NCBI GenBank assembly: GCA_947595585.1
Contig: CANQET010000004.1
Coordinates: 62,001 to 126,000, forward strand
DNA from: an uncultured Clostridia bacterium
GTDB taxonomy: Bacteria; Bacillota; Clostridia; Christensenellales; Borkfalkiaceae
Direction: 5' to 3'
Length of the DNA: 64,000 nt
The first letter of the stretch is position 1. Every line of letters begins with the position of its first letter. Below are positions 50,580 through 59,818 of this stretch, in pieces. The notes beneath the pieces are model-generated. The model did not search any database, had not been told where the DNA came from, and saw only the letters and a program-made list of their open reading frames with translations. Position numbers and translations under genes: made by a program.

Positions 50580-51748
50580 TTTGCGAGCGCCGCGAATGCG
50601 GGAAGGCTCCCTCGGATGGTCTCCCGCTTCACGCAGTAAGAAATACGTACGTACCCCCCTATCCCGAAGCTATCCGAGGGCACGAGCAGGAGCTCATGCT
50701 CCCGTGCCCGTGCGCAGAAGGCCGCGGCATCGGGCTCGAGGCTCTTCACGAAGAGATAGAAGGCGCCCTCGGGCTTCACGCATTCGTAGCCCATGCCGCA
50801 GAGCGCTTCATACAGAAGGTCGCGGTTCTCGCGGTAGGCCGCAAGGTCGCTCACCTGCCCGAGGCACCCCGCCACGGCACGCTGGAAGAGCGTGGGCGCA
50901 CACACATAGCCGAGGGCACGGCCCGCCCCCATGACGGCGGAAAAGAACGCCTCCGCCCCTTCGCACTGCGGCGAGACGGCGATATATCCGATGCGCTCCC
51001 CCGCGAGCGAGAGGGACTTCGAAAAGGAATCGCACACCACGGTATGGGGGTATACGGCCATCGGATAGACGGGCTCCTCCCCATAACACAGGCTGCGATA
51101 GGGCTCGTCGCAGATGAGAAAAATGGGATTTTCTCGCCCCATGTTGCATTTTTGCAGCATTTCGGCGAGGGAACGAAGCTCCTGTTCCGCGTAGACGGCG
51201 CCCGTCGGATTGTTGGGCGAATTCAGAAGGACGGCCCGTGTTTTGGGCGTGATCGCGGCCGCGATCGCCCCGATGTCGAGATGAAAGGCGGCGTCGGTCA
51301 TAACGGGCACGAGCACGCCGCCCGCCTGCCGCACGAACACCGTGTATTCGGGGAAGAAGGGCGCGGGGACGATGATCTCCTCCCCCTCCTTTGCGATCAG
51401 GGCGGAGAAGGTCGCCGAAAGGGCCGCAGCGGCGCCGTACGTCATGTAGACGAGCTCGCCCCGCATCGGCACCCCGAATTTTTCGCGGATATACGCCGCG
51501 ACCGCCTCGCGCACCTCCCAAAGCCCCGCCGCCGAAGAATAGCCGTGAAGCTTTTCGGGGGGCATCGTAGTAAGCAGCCGCAAGAGCTCCTCTGTGATCG
51601 CCGCGGGCGGGGGCGCAGAGGGATTCCCGATCGAAAAGTCAAACACGTTCTCCTCTCCGATCTCGGCTTTGCGCCGATTGCCGTATTCGAAGATCTCGCG
51701 GATGATGCTCCGCGCTTCCCCCAATTTTTGCATCTCTTGATTGAACAT
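50564..51748 (-). CDS. class I/II PLP aminotransferase
   Basis: 394 residues: FSIGNPSAPPPAAITEELL, Tyr-containing LHGYSSAAG, NSPNNPTGAVY, CDEPYRSLCY and the Schiff-base Lys in SFSKSLSLAGERIGY, with C-terminal GYVRISYCV. This is the aspartate-aminotransferase-like group; the amino acid used cannot be fixed from sequence. AGGTAGG precedes the ATG. It lies 31 bases after uvrA on the same strand. Confidence 0.9.
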   Translation of the reverse strand: MFNQEMQKLGEARSIIREIFEYGNRRKAEIGEENVFDFSIGNPSAPPPAAITEELLRLLTTMPPEKLHGYSSAAGLWEVREAVAAYIREKFGVPMRGELVYMTYGAAAALSATFSALIAKEGEEIIVPAPFFPEYTVFVRQAGGVLVPVMTDAAFHLDIGAIAAAITPKTRAVLLNSPNNPTGAVYAEQELRSLAEMLQKCNMGRENPIFLICDEPYRSLCYGEEPVYPMAVYPHTVVCDSFSKSLSLAGERIGYIAVSPQCEGAEAFFSAVMGAGRALGYVCAPTLFQRAVAGCLGQVSDLAAYRENRDLLYEALCGMGYECVKPEGAFYLFVKSLEPDAAAFCARAREHELLLVPSDSFGIGGYVRISYCVKRETIRGSLPAFAALAKSYTK

Positions 51749-51779
51749 AAGTGCCTACCTGTCGTCGTTTTTTCGGCGT

Positions 51780-54593
51780 TTACAGAACTTTTTTCAGGAA
51801 CTGCCCCGTGTAGGATGCATCGACGTTCGCGATCTCTTCGGGAGATCCCGCGGCGACGACCGTACCGCCGCCGTCTCCCCCCTCGGGGCCGAGGTCGATG
51901 ATGTAGTCGGCGATCTTGATGATATCGAGATTGTGCTCGATGACGACCACCGTGTTGCCGTTTCCGCGCAGCCGCAGAAGGATCTTCACGAGTTTATCCA
52001 CGTCGTAGCTCGAGAGGCCCGTCGTGGGTTCGTCGAGGATGTAAAAGGTCCTCCCCGTGGAGCGCTTTGCAAGCTCGGTGGCGAGCTTCACCCGCTGTGC
52101 CTCCCCGCCCGAGAGGGTCGTGGAGGACTGCCCGAGCTTGATGTAGCCGAGGCCGACGTCGTTGAGCGTGGAGATCTTGTTGTAGATGGAGGGCTGGTTT
52201 TTGAAGAAGTCGCAGGCCTCCTCCACCGTCATATCGAGCACATCGGCGATGGACTTCCCCTTATATTTTACTTCGAGCGTCTCGCGGTTGTAGCGCTTGC
52301 CGCCGCAGACCTCGCAGGGCACGAAGACGTCGGGCAGGAAGTGCATCTCGATCTTCATGATGCCGTCGCCCTGGCAGTTTTCGCACCTGCCCCCCGCGAC
52401 GTTGAAGGAGAAACGCCCCGATTTGAAGCCCATTGTCTTGGCGTCCGTCGTCGCCGCGAAGAGGTCGCGGATGGCGGTGAAGACCCCCGTGTAGGTCGCC
52501 GGGTTGGAGCGGGGCGTCCTGCCGATGGGGGATTGGTCGATCGCGATGACCTTATCGAAGAGCTCAAGCCCCGAAAAACCACTACAGTCCCCCTCTTTCA
52601 GGCGGGCGCCGTTCAGATTGTTCGCAAGGATGGGCAGCACGATCTCGTTGACGAGCGAACTCTTGCCCGAGCCGCTCACCCCCGTAACCGCAGTGATGAG
52701 CCCTGCGGGGAAGGAAACGTCGATCCCCTTCAGATTGTTCTGCCTGCAGCCCGTAACGCGGAACCATGCGCCGCTCGGCTTGGCACGAACGGAGGGGACC
52801 TCTATCTTTCTTCGCCCCGCAAGGTAGTCCCCCGTGATCGAACGGGGCTCCTTCATGATGTCCTCCGTGGTCCCGCAGGCGACGACTTCGCCGCCGTGGA
52901 TGCCCGCCTTGGGGCCGATATCTACGATGTAATCCGCCGCCCGCATGGTCTCCTCGTCGTGTTCGACGACGATGAGCGTGTTGCCGATGTCGCGCAGTCC
53001 CTTGAGGGAGGCGAGAAGCTTCTCGTTGTCCCGCTGATGCAGCCCGATCGAGGGTTCGTCGAGGATGTAGAGCACCCCCGAGAGCGCGCTGCCGATCTGC
53101 GTCGCGAGGCGGATGCGCTGGCTCTCTCCGCCCGAGAGGGTCGCCGCACTGCGGGCGAGGGTGAGGTAATCGAGCCCCACGCCGATGAGGAAGTTGAGGC
53201 GGGCACGGATCTCCTTCAAAATGACGTCGGCCACGGCATGCTGCGTCGCCGTAAGCGTGAGGCCGGAGAAGAAGTCGGGGAGCCTGCGCACGGGCATTTC
53301 GCACACTTCGATGATGTTCTTCCCGCCGAGGGTGACGGCGAGCGCCTCCTTTTTGAGGCGTTTCCCGTGGCAGGCGGGGCAATCGCTCGTGCGCATGTAG
53401 CGTTCGATGTCCATCTTCACGCCTGTAGACTGCGTCTGTTCGTACCGCCGCTGCAGGTTGCATACGAAGCCTTCCCAAGGCGCCATGTAGGTGGAGCGGA
53501 AGGTGCGCGTATTGTATTCCAAATCGATTTTTTCGCCCCCATTCCCATACATGAGCAGGTCGAACACTTCCTGCGGAAGGTCCATCACGGGGACGTCGAG
53601 GGAGAATTTATAGTGACGGGAGAGCGCCCCGAGGTAGGCCTGCGTCACCGAGGAGCTATCGAGGTTCCAGCCGCTGATGCGGATCGCCCCCTCGCGGAGG
53701 GTCTTCGTGCGGTCGGGGCAGATGAGGTCGGGATCGACCTTCTGCGTAAACCCAAGCCCCGAACAGGTCGGGCAGGCGCCCCACACCGTATTGAAGGAAA
53801 AGAGCCGCGGCTCGATCTCCTCGATGGAGATGCCGCAATCGGGGCAGGCGTAGCGCGAGGAGAAGAGGATCTCCTTGTCGTCGTACTCTGCCGTGACGAG
53901 CCCGTCGGCGAGCTTTAAGGCCGTCTCGAGGGACTCGGTGAGGCGCTTTAAGACCCCATCCTTTACGACGATGCGATCGACGATGACGGAAATGTTGTGT
54001 TTTACGTTCTTCTCGAGGGCGATCTCCTCCTGCAGATCGTAGAGGATGCCGTCGATCTTCACCCGTGCGAAGCCGCTCTTGCGGTATCCCGCGAGCTCCT
54101 TCTTGTATTCCCCCTTCTTGCCGCGAACGACGGGGGCCCCGATCAATAATTTGCTCCCTGCGGGAAGCTCCATCACGCGGTCGGCGATCTCATCCACCGT
54201 CTGACGCTTGATCTCCCTGCCGCAGTTGGGGCAATGCGGCGTACCCGCACGCGCGAAGAGGAGGCGGAGATAATCGTAGATCTCGGTGACTGTCCCCACC
54301 GTGGAGCGGGGGTTGTGCGATGTCGTCTTCTGGTCGATGGAGATCGCGGGAGAGAGGCCGTCGATGGACTCCACGTCGGGCTTCTCCATCATGCCGAGGA
54401 ATTGGCGGGCGTAGGAAGAGAGGCTCTCCATGTAGCGGCGCTGCCCCTCGGCGAAGATGGTATCGAAGGCAAGCGTGGATTTTCCGCTACCCGAAAGCCC
54501 CGTGAACACGGTGAGACTGTTCCGGGGGATCTTTACGTCGATATTCTTTAAGTTGTTTTCCTTCGCACCCTTTACGAAAATATAGTCTTTCAT
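51780..54593 (-). CDS. uvrA: excinuclease ABC subunit A
   Basis: 937 residues: tandem ABC ATPases with Walker A GLSGSGKST (32-40) and GVSGSGKSS in the second half, signature motifs LSGGESQRIRLA and LSGGEAQRVKLA, and the zinc fingers CPNC...and CEVCGGKRY/CENCQGDG. It loads UvrB on damaged DNA. I start at 54593 (MKDYIFVKGAKENNLKNID), the conserved N-terminus. A longer frame from 54641 would begin at a GGGGGTACCCCC palindrome after the previous gene. Confidence 0.97.
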   Translation of the reverse strand: MKDYIFVKGAKENNLKNIDVKIPRNSLTVFTGLSGSGKSTLAFDTIFAEGQRRYMESLSSYARQFLGMMEKPDVESIDGLSPAISIDQKTTSHNPRSTVGTVTEIYDYLRLLFARAGTPHCPNCGREIKRQTVDEIADRVMELPAGSKLLIGAPVVRGKKGEYKKELAGYRKSGFARVKIDGILYDLQEEIALEKNVKHNISVIVDRIVVKDGVLKRLTESLETALKLADGLVTAEYDDKEILFSSRYACPDCGISIEEIEPRLFSFNTVWGACPTCSGLGFTQKVDPDLICPDRTKTLREGAIRISGWNLDSSSVTQAYLGALSRHYKFSLDVPVMDLPQEVFDLLMYGNGGEKIDLEYNTRTFRSTYMAPWEGFVCNLQRRYEQTQSTGVKMDIERYMRTSDCPACHGKRLKKEALAVTLGGKNIIEVCEMPVRRLPDFFSGLTLTATQHAVADVILKEIRARLNFLIGVGLDYLTLARSAATLSGGESQRIRLATQIGSALSGVLYILDEPSIGLHQRDNEKLLASLKGLRDIGNTLIVVEHDEETMRAADYIVDIGPKAGIHGGEVVACGTTEDIMKEPRSITGDYLAGRRKIEVPSVRAKPSGAWFRVTGCRQNNLKGIDVSFPAGLITAVTGVSGSGKSSLVNEIVLPILANNLNGARLKEGDCSGFSGLELFDKVIAIDQSPIGRTPRSNPATYTGVFTAIRDLFAATTDAKTMGFKSGRFSFNVAGGRCENCQGDGIMKIEMHFLPDVFVPCEVCGGKRYNRETLEVKYKGKSIADVLDMTVEEACDFFKNQPSIYNKISTLNDVGLGYIKLGQSSTTLSGGEAQRVKLATELAKRSTGRTFYILDEPTTGLSSYDVDKLVKILLRLRGNGNTVVVIEHNLDIIKIADYIIDLGPEGGDGGGTVVAAGSPEEIANVDASYTGQFLKKVL

Positions 54594-54645
54594 CTTGCTC
54601 TTATCTGTGGTCTTGCGGAAAAAACATGGGGGTACCCCCACTATT

Positions 54646-55233
54646 TTATGAGATCAGGGAGAGGATGTGGCGGACGGCGTAGTCGATCTGGCGCCAATTC
54701 GCGCCGCCGTAGCGGACTTCGCTCGCACGGTCGATGTTATGCCGCCCCACGGCGAGCACCGCGCGTACGCCGTTCTCCTGTGCATTCAGGCAGGCCTCCA
54801 CGCTGTCGTCCACGAGGATAGAGATGCCGTGCTCGGCGCAATACTTCCCCTTTTCGCCGAACGGAACATCGGCGACGAGGGCATCATAGGGGATACGGCG
54901 CTTCTCGAGCCAATCCCGCGAGACCTTCTCGGGGTTGACGAACCAATCTTCCCGCCGCGAAGTGAGCACGATGACTTCGTGCCCCGCCGCCCGCCAGCCC
55001 GTGAGCACTTCCCGCGCCCACTTGCGGACTTCGGCGTCCGTAAAGGTGACGATCCCGCCGTCGTGGATGAATCGGAGCACGTCGTCGTAGGTCCAATCGT
55101 ATGTATCGACAAAGGAGCCCGCGTGCTCGTTGACGAGCCGAAACGGCAGGTGGTTGCGCTCGATATACGCCCCCGCCCGCCCGACGCGGTCGAGAATGTT
55201 TAAGGTATCATCGATGTCAACAGCGATCTTCAT
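54646..55233 (-). CDS. HAD-family 5'-nucleotidase (NT5C-like)
   Basis: 195 residues. Catalytic motif AVDIDDTLNIL at the N-terminus (Asp5, Asp7), motif II VIVLTSRRED, a conserved Lys region and ISILVDDSVEACL as motif IV. This fits NT5C-type 5'-nucleotidases or the related YorS/YqfW group of Firmicutes. The substrate is probably a (deoxy)nucleotide, by family only. AGAGG precedes the ATG. It lies 52 bases upstream of uvrA on the same strand. Confidence 0.85.
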   Translation of the reverse strand: MKIAVDIDDTLNILDRVGRAGAYIERNHLPFRLVNEHAGSFVDTYDWTYDDVLRFIHDGGIVTFTDAEVRKWAREVLTGWRAAGHEVIVLTSRREDWFVNPEKVSRDWLEKRRIPYDALVADVPFGEKGKYCAEHGISILVDDSVEACLNAQENGVRAVLAVGRHNIDRASEVRYGGANWRQIDYAVRHILSLIS

Positions 55234-55261
55234 ACTAACCTCTTTGTTTGGACTTCGTACT

Positions 55262-55860
55262 CTCGAACTGCGGATAAGCGGCGCAATACTGCGTTGAACT
55301 GCGCTTTCCTACTTCGCCGAACGGCTCGTGCCGCGCTTAGAGAATTAGAAATGCGCGCGGGGTGGTCGTGTCCCTCTTAGTACACTCCCTGCAAAAAGCC
55401 TCGCATTCCTTGTCTTACTTGCAACTTTGCAGTTTGACGGTACCCGAATGCGTCATTCCGACGACCATAGGGAGGAGGAATCTAGACCTTGAGATTTCTC
55501 ACTACGTTCGAAATGACGTGCTCCATTCATCTGCTTCGGCGGGGGGCGACCTCATACCGAACGTAGCGAGGCTTCTATTGTTTATCGAAGCACGGCACGA
55601 GCCGTTCGGCGAAGTAGGGCGTAGCCCGAGCGTATCTTTAAGATCCGCTCACTCCGCTACGCTCCGTTCGGGATGAGGGAGGACTTCGTCGTTGCTTTTC
55701 TGCCGTCCCACCCCCTTGGTCCCCCTCCCACGGAGGGGGTAATGCAAGAAATAAACCACGGAGAGGGTGTCGCCCGGATTAAACCACGGAGGGGGTCTCG
55801 GACTGCGTACTTGCTCCCACGGATGGGGTGGTTTTCTGTTCCCCCACGGAGAGAATAGCC
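55262..55860. repeat. intergenic repeat mosaic 8, between the nucleotidase and uvrB
   Basis: Copy D of the hairpin element, inverted (55262-55440, left end GCAACTTTGCAGTTTG at 55421-55436) and joined to a CTTCGCCGAACGGCTCGTGC module; a GATTTCTCACTACGTTCGAA unit (55492-55520); the CTCCGCTACGCTCCGTTCGG module (55652-55675); the palindrome with TCCCACGGAGGGGGT (55707-55741); and short AAACCACGGAGGGGGT-like satellites (55750-55855). No gene is visible. Confidence 0.8.
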
Positions 55861-55863
55861 TTG

Positions 55864-57825
55864 TTACTTTCGCATGCGTCTGCGCAGGTCGTTGATGGTC
55901 TCGCGGATCTCGATCGCCTTCTCGAAGTCGAGCGCGTTGGAGGCGATGCGCATGAGCGTCTTGAGTTTTTCGATCTCCTCGGGGATATCCTTGGCGGCGA
56001 TCTCCGCCCCCTTCTTGGTCTTTCCCGTGATGGAGAGCGTGCTCTTGATGTCTTTCACGATCGTCCGCGGTACGATGCCGTGCGCCGTGTTGTATGCCAT
56101 CTGCTTGGCTCTTCTGCGCTCGGTCTCGTCGATGGCCCGCTTCATGCTGCCCGTCATCTCATCGGCATACATGATGACCCGCCCCTCCGCATTTCTTGCG
56201 GCACGGCCGATGGTCTGCACGAGGGAAGTCTCACTGCGGAGGAACCCCTCCTTGTCGGCATCGAGGATGGCGACAAGCTTGACTTCGGGAAGATCCAGCC
56301 CTTCGCGCAGAAGATTGATCCCGCAGAGGACGTCGAACTCCCCGCTGCGGAGACCGTTCACGATGTCGATGCGCTCGAGCGTATCGATATCCGAATGCAT
56401 GTAGCGGACTTTGACGCCCGCCTCCTTCATATAGTCGGTGAGGCTCTCGGCCATGCGCTTGGTGAGCGTCGTTACGAGCACACGTCCCCCCGTGTTTACG
56501 ACGCCGTGCACCTCGGAGAGCAGGTCGTCGATCTGCCCCTTGGTGGGCTTTACGGTGACGGGCGGATCCAGAAGCCCCGTCGGGCGGATGAGCTGTTCGA
56601 CGACGTTCCCCGCGATCGAAAGCTCGTAGGGAGCGGGCGTCGCCGAGACGCAGATGAGCTGCGGGATGCGCGCATCGAACTCTTCGAAGGTCAGGGGGCG
56701 GTTGTCGAAGGCGGACTTCATGCGGAAGCCGTATTCCACCAAATTGATCTTCCGCGCACGGTCGCCGTTGTACATGGCACGGATCTGCGGAAGCGTCATG
56801 TGACTCTCGTCGATAAAGACGAGGAAGTCCTTGGGAAAATAGTCGAGCAGGGTGAACGAGGGCTCCCCGGGGCGCCTGCCGTCGAAATAGCGGGAATAAT
56901 TCTCGATGCCCGAACAATATCCGATCTCGCGCATCATCTCGAGATCGTGCTCGGTGCGTTGGCGGAGGCGCTGTGCCTCGAGGAGCTTGCCCTCCGTCTC
57001 AAAGGCCTTCACCTCGCCTTCGAGGTCCTCGGCGATCATCGCAAGGGCGACGGCGAGGCGTTCGCTCCCCACGGCGTAGTGGCTCGCGGGGAAGATGACG
57101 GCGTGCTTGAGTTCGGAGACGATCTTGCCCGTCGTGACGTCTTCCTCACAGATGCGGTCGATCTCATCGCCGAAGAACTCCACGCGGATGGCCACTTCCG
57201 AGTTGGATGCGGGGAAAATTTCCACCACATCCCCCCGCACACGGAAGGTGGAGCGCTTGAAATCCATATCGTTGCGGGAGTATTGGATATCCACGAGACG
57301 GGATAGCAGTTCCCCCCGCTCCATCGCCTGCCCGGGGCGGAGCGAGATGCCGAGGCGGAAGAATTCCTCGGGGGCGCCGAGGCCGTAGATACAGGAGACC
57401 GAGGAGACGACGATGACGTCGTCCCGCTCGCCGAGCGAACACGTCGCCGCGTTGCGGAGCTTATCGATCTCGTCGTTCATCGACATATCTTTTTCGATAT
57501 AGGTGTCCGTCGAAGGGATGTAGCTCTCGGGTTGGTAGTAGTCGTAATAGGAGACGAAAAATTCCACCCTGTTTTCGGGAAAGAATTCACGGAATTCGTT
57601 GCAGAGCTGGGCGGCGAGCGTCTTATTATGGGCGATGACGAGGGCGGGGCGCCCCACGTTTTTGATGACGTTCGCCATCGTAAACGTCTTGCCGCTGCCC
57701 GTGACGCCGAGAAGCACCTGTGCGCGGATCCCGTCTTTCACCCCCTCGGTAAGCTGTGCGATCGCCTCGGGCTGGTCGCCCGTCGGCGCAAAGGGGGAAT
57801 GCAGTTTATACTCGAAATGCTCCAA
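55864..57825 (-). CDS. uvrB: excinuclease ABC subunit B
   Basis: 653 residues: [13 protein letters not shown], Walker A GVTGSGKT (40-47), the damage-binding beta-hairpin [21 protein letters not shown], helicase motifs (FIDESHM, the QTIGRAARN motif) and a C-terminal UVR domain for UvrC. It verifies lesions in nucleotide excision repair with UvrA, encoded just upstream on the same strand. A promoter lies at 57859-57887, and a CAAACGTTTG palindrome falls in the leader. Confidence 0.97.
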   Translation of the reverse strand: MEHFEYKLHSPFAPTGDQPEAIAQLTEGVKDGIRAQVLLGVTGSGKTFTMANVIKNVGRPALVIAHNKTLAAQLCNEFREFFPENRVEFFVSYYDYYQPESYIPSTDTYIEKDMSMNDEIDKLRNAATCSLGERDDVIVVSSVSCIYGLGAPEEFFRLGISLRPGQAMERGELLSRLVDIQYSRNDMDFKRSTFRVRGDVVEIFPASNSEVAIRVEFFGDEIDRICEEDVTTGKIVSELKHAVIFPASHYAVGSERLAVALAMIAEDLEGEVKAFETEGKLLEAQRLRQRTEHDLEMMREIGYCSGIENYSRYFDGRRPGEPSFTLLDYFPKDFLVFIDESHMTLPQIRAMYNGDRARKINLVEYGFRMKSAFDNRPLTFEEFDARIPQLICVSATPAPYELSIAGNVVEQLIRPTGLLDPPVTVKPTKGQIDDLLSEVHGVVNTGGRVLVTTLTKRMAESLTDYMKEAGVKVRYMHSDIDTLERIDIVNGLRSGEFDVLCGINLLREGLDLPEVKLVAILDADKEGFLRSETSLVQTIGRAARNAEGRVIMYADEMTGSMKRAIDETERRRAKQMAYNTAHGIVPRTIVKDIKSTLSITGKTKKGAEIAAKDIPEEIEKLKTLMRIASNALDFEKAIEIRETINDLRRRMRK

Positions 57826-57841
57826 TGCCTTCCTCGTATTT

Positions 57842-57887
57842 CAAACGTTTGTTTCTATATTATACCCCGTCTGCGGGCAAAAGTCAA
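57842..57887 (-). promoter_or_regulatory. uvrB promoter and leader palindrome
   Basis: On the minus strand TTGACT (57887-57882), 17-bp spacer, TATAAT (57864-57859), then the 10-bp palindrome CAAACGTTTG (57851-57842) at about +2 to +11. It is not a standard LexA box (no 4-nt centre between GAAC and GTTC) but sits where an operator would act. Confidence 0.65.
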
Positions 57888-57890
57888 GCC

Positions 57891-58262
57891 TCAGGCGAGC
57901 AGAAGTTTCAAGATGATCCCGAAAAGCGCCGAGAGCACGCCGCACGCCGCGGCGAGGATAAAGCGTACCGAGAGGCTGCGCCTTCTCAAGATCTCCTGCC
58001 GCCTGTAGGCAAGCCCCGCCGTGCGCATGTGGACGCAATACGTCTTTTCCCCCTTGCGCTCGGAGAGGACGAGCTCAAAATAGCCGTCGAGCTCGAGAGC
58101 GCGAAGCGCACGCTCGAGCTTTTCTTCATCGAGACCTGCCCGTTTCGGGAGGGCCGCGAGCAGTTCATAGGGGGAGACGAGGAAGCGTTCTTTGCCGTCG
58201 GAAAGCGAAAAAACCGCCCCCATTACCTCATTTTCCCGCTTAGAGAGCTTTTCGTTAAACAT
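57891..58262 (-). CDS. winged-helix protein with a C-terminal membrane helix (B)
   Basis: 123 residues; not recognised. Residues about 1-85 look like a winged helix (LSKRENEVMGAVFSLSDG, VSPYELLAAL, ALRALELDGYFELVLSERKG, TYCVHM), followed by a basic patch (YRRQEILRRRSLSVR) and one membrane helix (FILAAACGVLSALFGIILKL). It overlaps the preceding gene by 8 bases and shares its layout, so the two are probably old tandem paralogues. It is the last gene of the glnS cluster. Confidence 0.75.
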   Translation of the reverse strand: MFNEKLSKRENEVMGAVFSLSDGKERFLVSPYELLAALPKRAGLDEEKLERALRALELDGYFELVLSERKGEKTYCVHMRTAGLAYRRQEILRRRSLSVRFILAAACGVLSALFGIILKLLLA

Positions 58263-58617
58263 GGAGAAGAAGGAAGAGGACGAAGGCGAAAAGCGAAGCG
58301 CCTATGCCCCCCGCAAGGGCGCCGAGCGCCGCAAAGAGGAACACGCCGCGCTTCAGCTTTTCCCGCTCCTTTCTCTCGCATGCCTCCCGCGCAAGATATC
58401 CCTTTCCCGCGGGAAGGGGGCGTACGCAATAGATCCCGCCCTCTGCATAGCGGAGTTCGATGAGCTTTTTCTCCTCGAGAAGCGCCATCGTCGGGCGGAC
58501 GGCCTCGGCCGCAATGCCCGAGCGTTGCAGGTCCCCCTCCTCGACGATCTGAAATCCCTCCTGTTTGCACAGTCCGCAGACGGCGGCAAGGAGCGCACGC
58601 GCGCCTTCATCCAACAT
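58255..58617 (-). CDS. winged-helix protein with a C-terminal membrane helix (A)
   Basis: 120 residues; not recognised. A predicted winged helix (RALLAAVCGLCKQEGFQIVE, AVRPTMALLEEKKLIELRYA, IYCVRPLPAGKGYLAREA), a charged linker (CERKEREKLKRG) and a C-terminal hydrophobic hairpin or helix (VFLFAALGALAGGIGASLFA). Its layout parallels the following gene. A role as a membrane-tethered DNA-binding or protein-binding module is possible but not shown. The ATG lies 30 bases after the previous gene's stop. Confidence 0.72.
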   Translation of the reverse strand: MLDEGARALLAAVCGLCKQEGFQIVEEGDLQRSGIAAEAVRPTMALLEEKKLIELRYAEGGIYCVRPLPAGKGYLAREACERKEREKLKRGVFLFAALGALAGGIGASLFAFVLFLLLHV

Positions 58618-58646
58618 ACAGAGAGTATGCGCGAACTTTCTCCCGC

Positions 58647-59798
58647 TTATGTGACGGCGGCGAAGGGATTCGCCTCATAGAGCAGACGGGAGAGCGGCGC
58701 CGAACGGAAGAGCGCTTCGATCCCCTTTGCGACCGTCTGCACGGCGTCGCAGATGCCCGAGAGCGCCTCGCGGAAGCCCGAGGCCGTCTCGGCGGCCTGT
58801 TCTCCCATGGCGCCGACGAGCACATTCTCGAGCGAACGCGCGATCCCGTCGACCATCTCCGAGACGCCGCCGCCCGCAAGCCACGCGACGAGGGCGTTGA
58901 TGCCGCAGGCGATCATGAGCAGCATCACGAAGAAGACCACGGCGAGCACGGCGCCGTCGATGAGGCCCGTCACGTAGTTGTAACGGCAGTAGTTGACGAG
59001 CTTATTCAGCCCCCATCCGATCAATCCGATGACGACGAAGAGCACCGCAAAGAGCAAGAAGATCGTGATGAGGCTGCCGATCGCATAGCGGATCGCGGGC
59101 CCTGCGATCTTGAACCAACCGCCGATCCCGTTTGCCATGCCGCGGAAGAGCCCCCAGCGCAGCGTCATGAAGACGGAGAGCAGGAAGGCGCCGAAGGTGA
59201 GGGCGAGCATGAAGAGGATGAGGAACATCCTTCCGAAGCCGACGCGGAACCCCGTACGCAGCAGCAGCGCGAACATCGCGATGACGAAGACGTCGAAGAG
59301 GAAGGGCGCGAAGAAGTCCCACACGGGGAGCGCATAGAAGCCTTCCATGAACTGTAGCGGAGCGGGGAACGCGAAATACATGATGCAGAGCGCGAACGCG
59401 GCGGGGATGGCCAGGACCATCACAACGTCGAGCACGGCCGTGATCCCGCCGAAGATGCGATCGAGCACGTTAAGGGCCGTCGGCGCCTTACGGTAGCGCT
59501 TGAGCATGAAGTACCGTGCCGCAAGCCCCCCGCCGAACACGAGCCCGAGCCCGAGCAGGAGCACGACCGCCCCCAACCAAAAGCGGGAGGCCTTCGGCAG
59601 CGTCTCGGGGATCCAATTCACCGTGAGCAGCACGAGAACGCTCAACAGGATCTGCCATGCGAGCCAGCCCATGCGGCTGAATTTTTTGCAGACGCCGTAG
59701 ATCGCGGCGCCGAGTACCCCGAGGCCCGCCACGACGGCCACGATCACGACGATCGCAACGGCGAGGCTCTGCGGAATTGTAAAAAGTCCAAGATCCAT
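58647..59798 (-). CDS. large multi-pass membrane protein, CvpA-like N-terminus
   Basis: 383 residues with about nine hydrophobic segments. The N-terminal part (VAGLGVLGAAIYGVCKKFSRMGWLAWQILL) and a later half (FVVIGLIGWGLNKLVNYCRYNYVTGLIDGAVLAVV) both resemble the CvpA pattern 'RGxxxGxxR...W', suggesting an internal duplication. CvpA proteins are tied to envelope stress and colicin V export. The function here is unknown. A G-rich run (AAAGGGGGGG) precedes the ATG at 59798. It follows glnS on the same strand with about 20 bases between them. Confidence 0.68.
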   Translation of the reverse strand: MDLGLFTIPQSLAVAIVVIVAVVAGLGVLGAAIYGVCKKFSRMGWLAWQILLSVLVLLTVNWIPETLPKASRFWLGAVVLLLGLGLVFGGGLAARYFMLKRYRKAPTALNVLDRIFGGITAVLDVVMVLAIPAAFALCIMYFAFPAPLQFMEGFYALPVWDFFAPFLFDVFVIAMFALLLRTGFRVGFGRMFLILFMLALTFGAFLLSVFMTLRWGLFRGMANGIGGWFKIAGPAIRYAIGSLITIFLLFAVLFVVIGLIGWGLNKLVNYCRYNYVTGLIDGAVLAVVFFVMLLMIACGINALVAWLAGGGVSEMVDGIARSLENVLVGAMGEQAAETASGFREALSGICDAVQTVAKGIEALFRSAPLSRLLYEANPFAAVT

Positions 59799-59818
59799 AA
59801 CATCCCCCCCTTTGGGCA

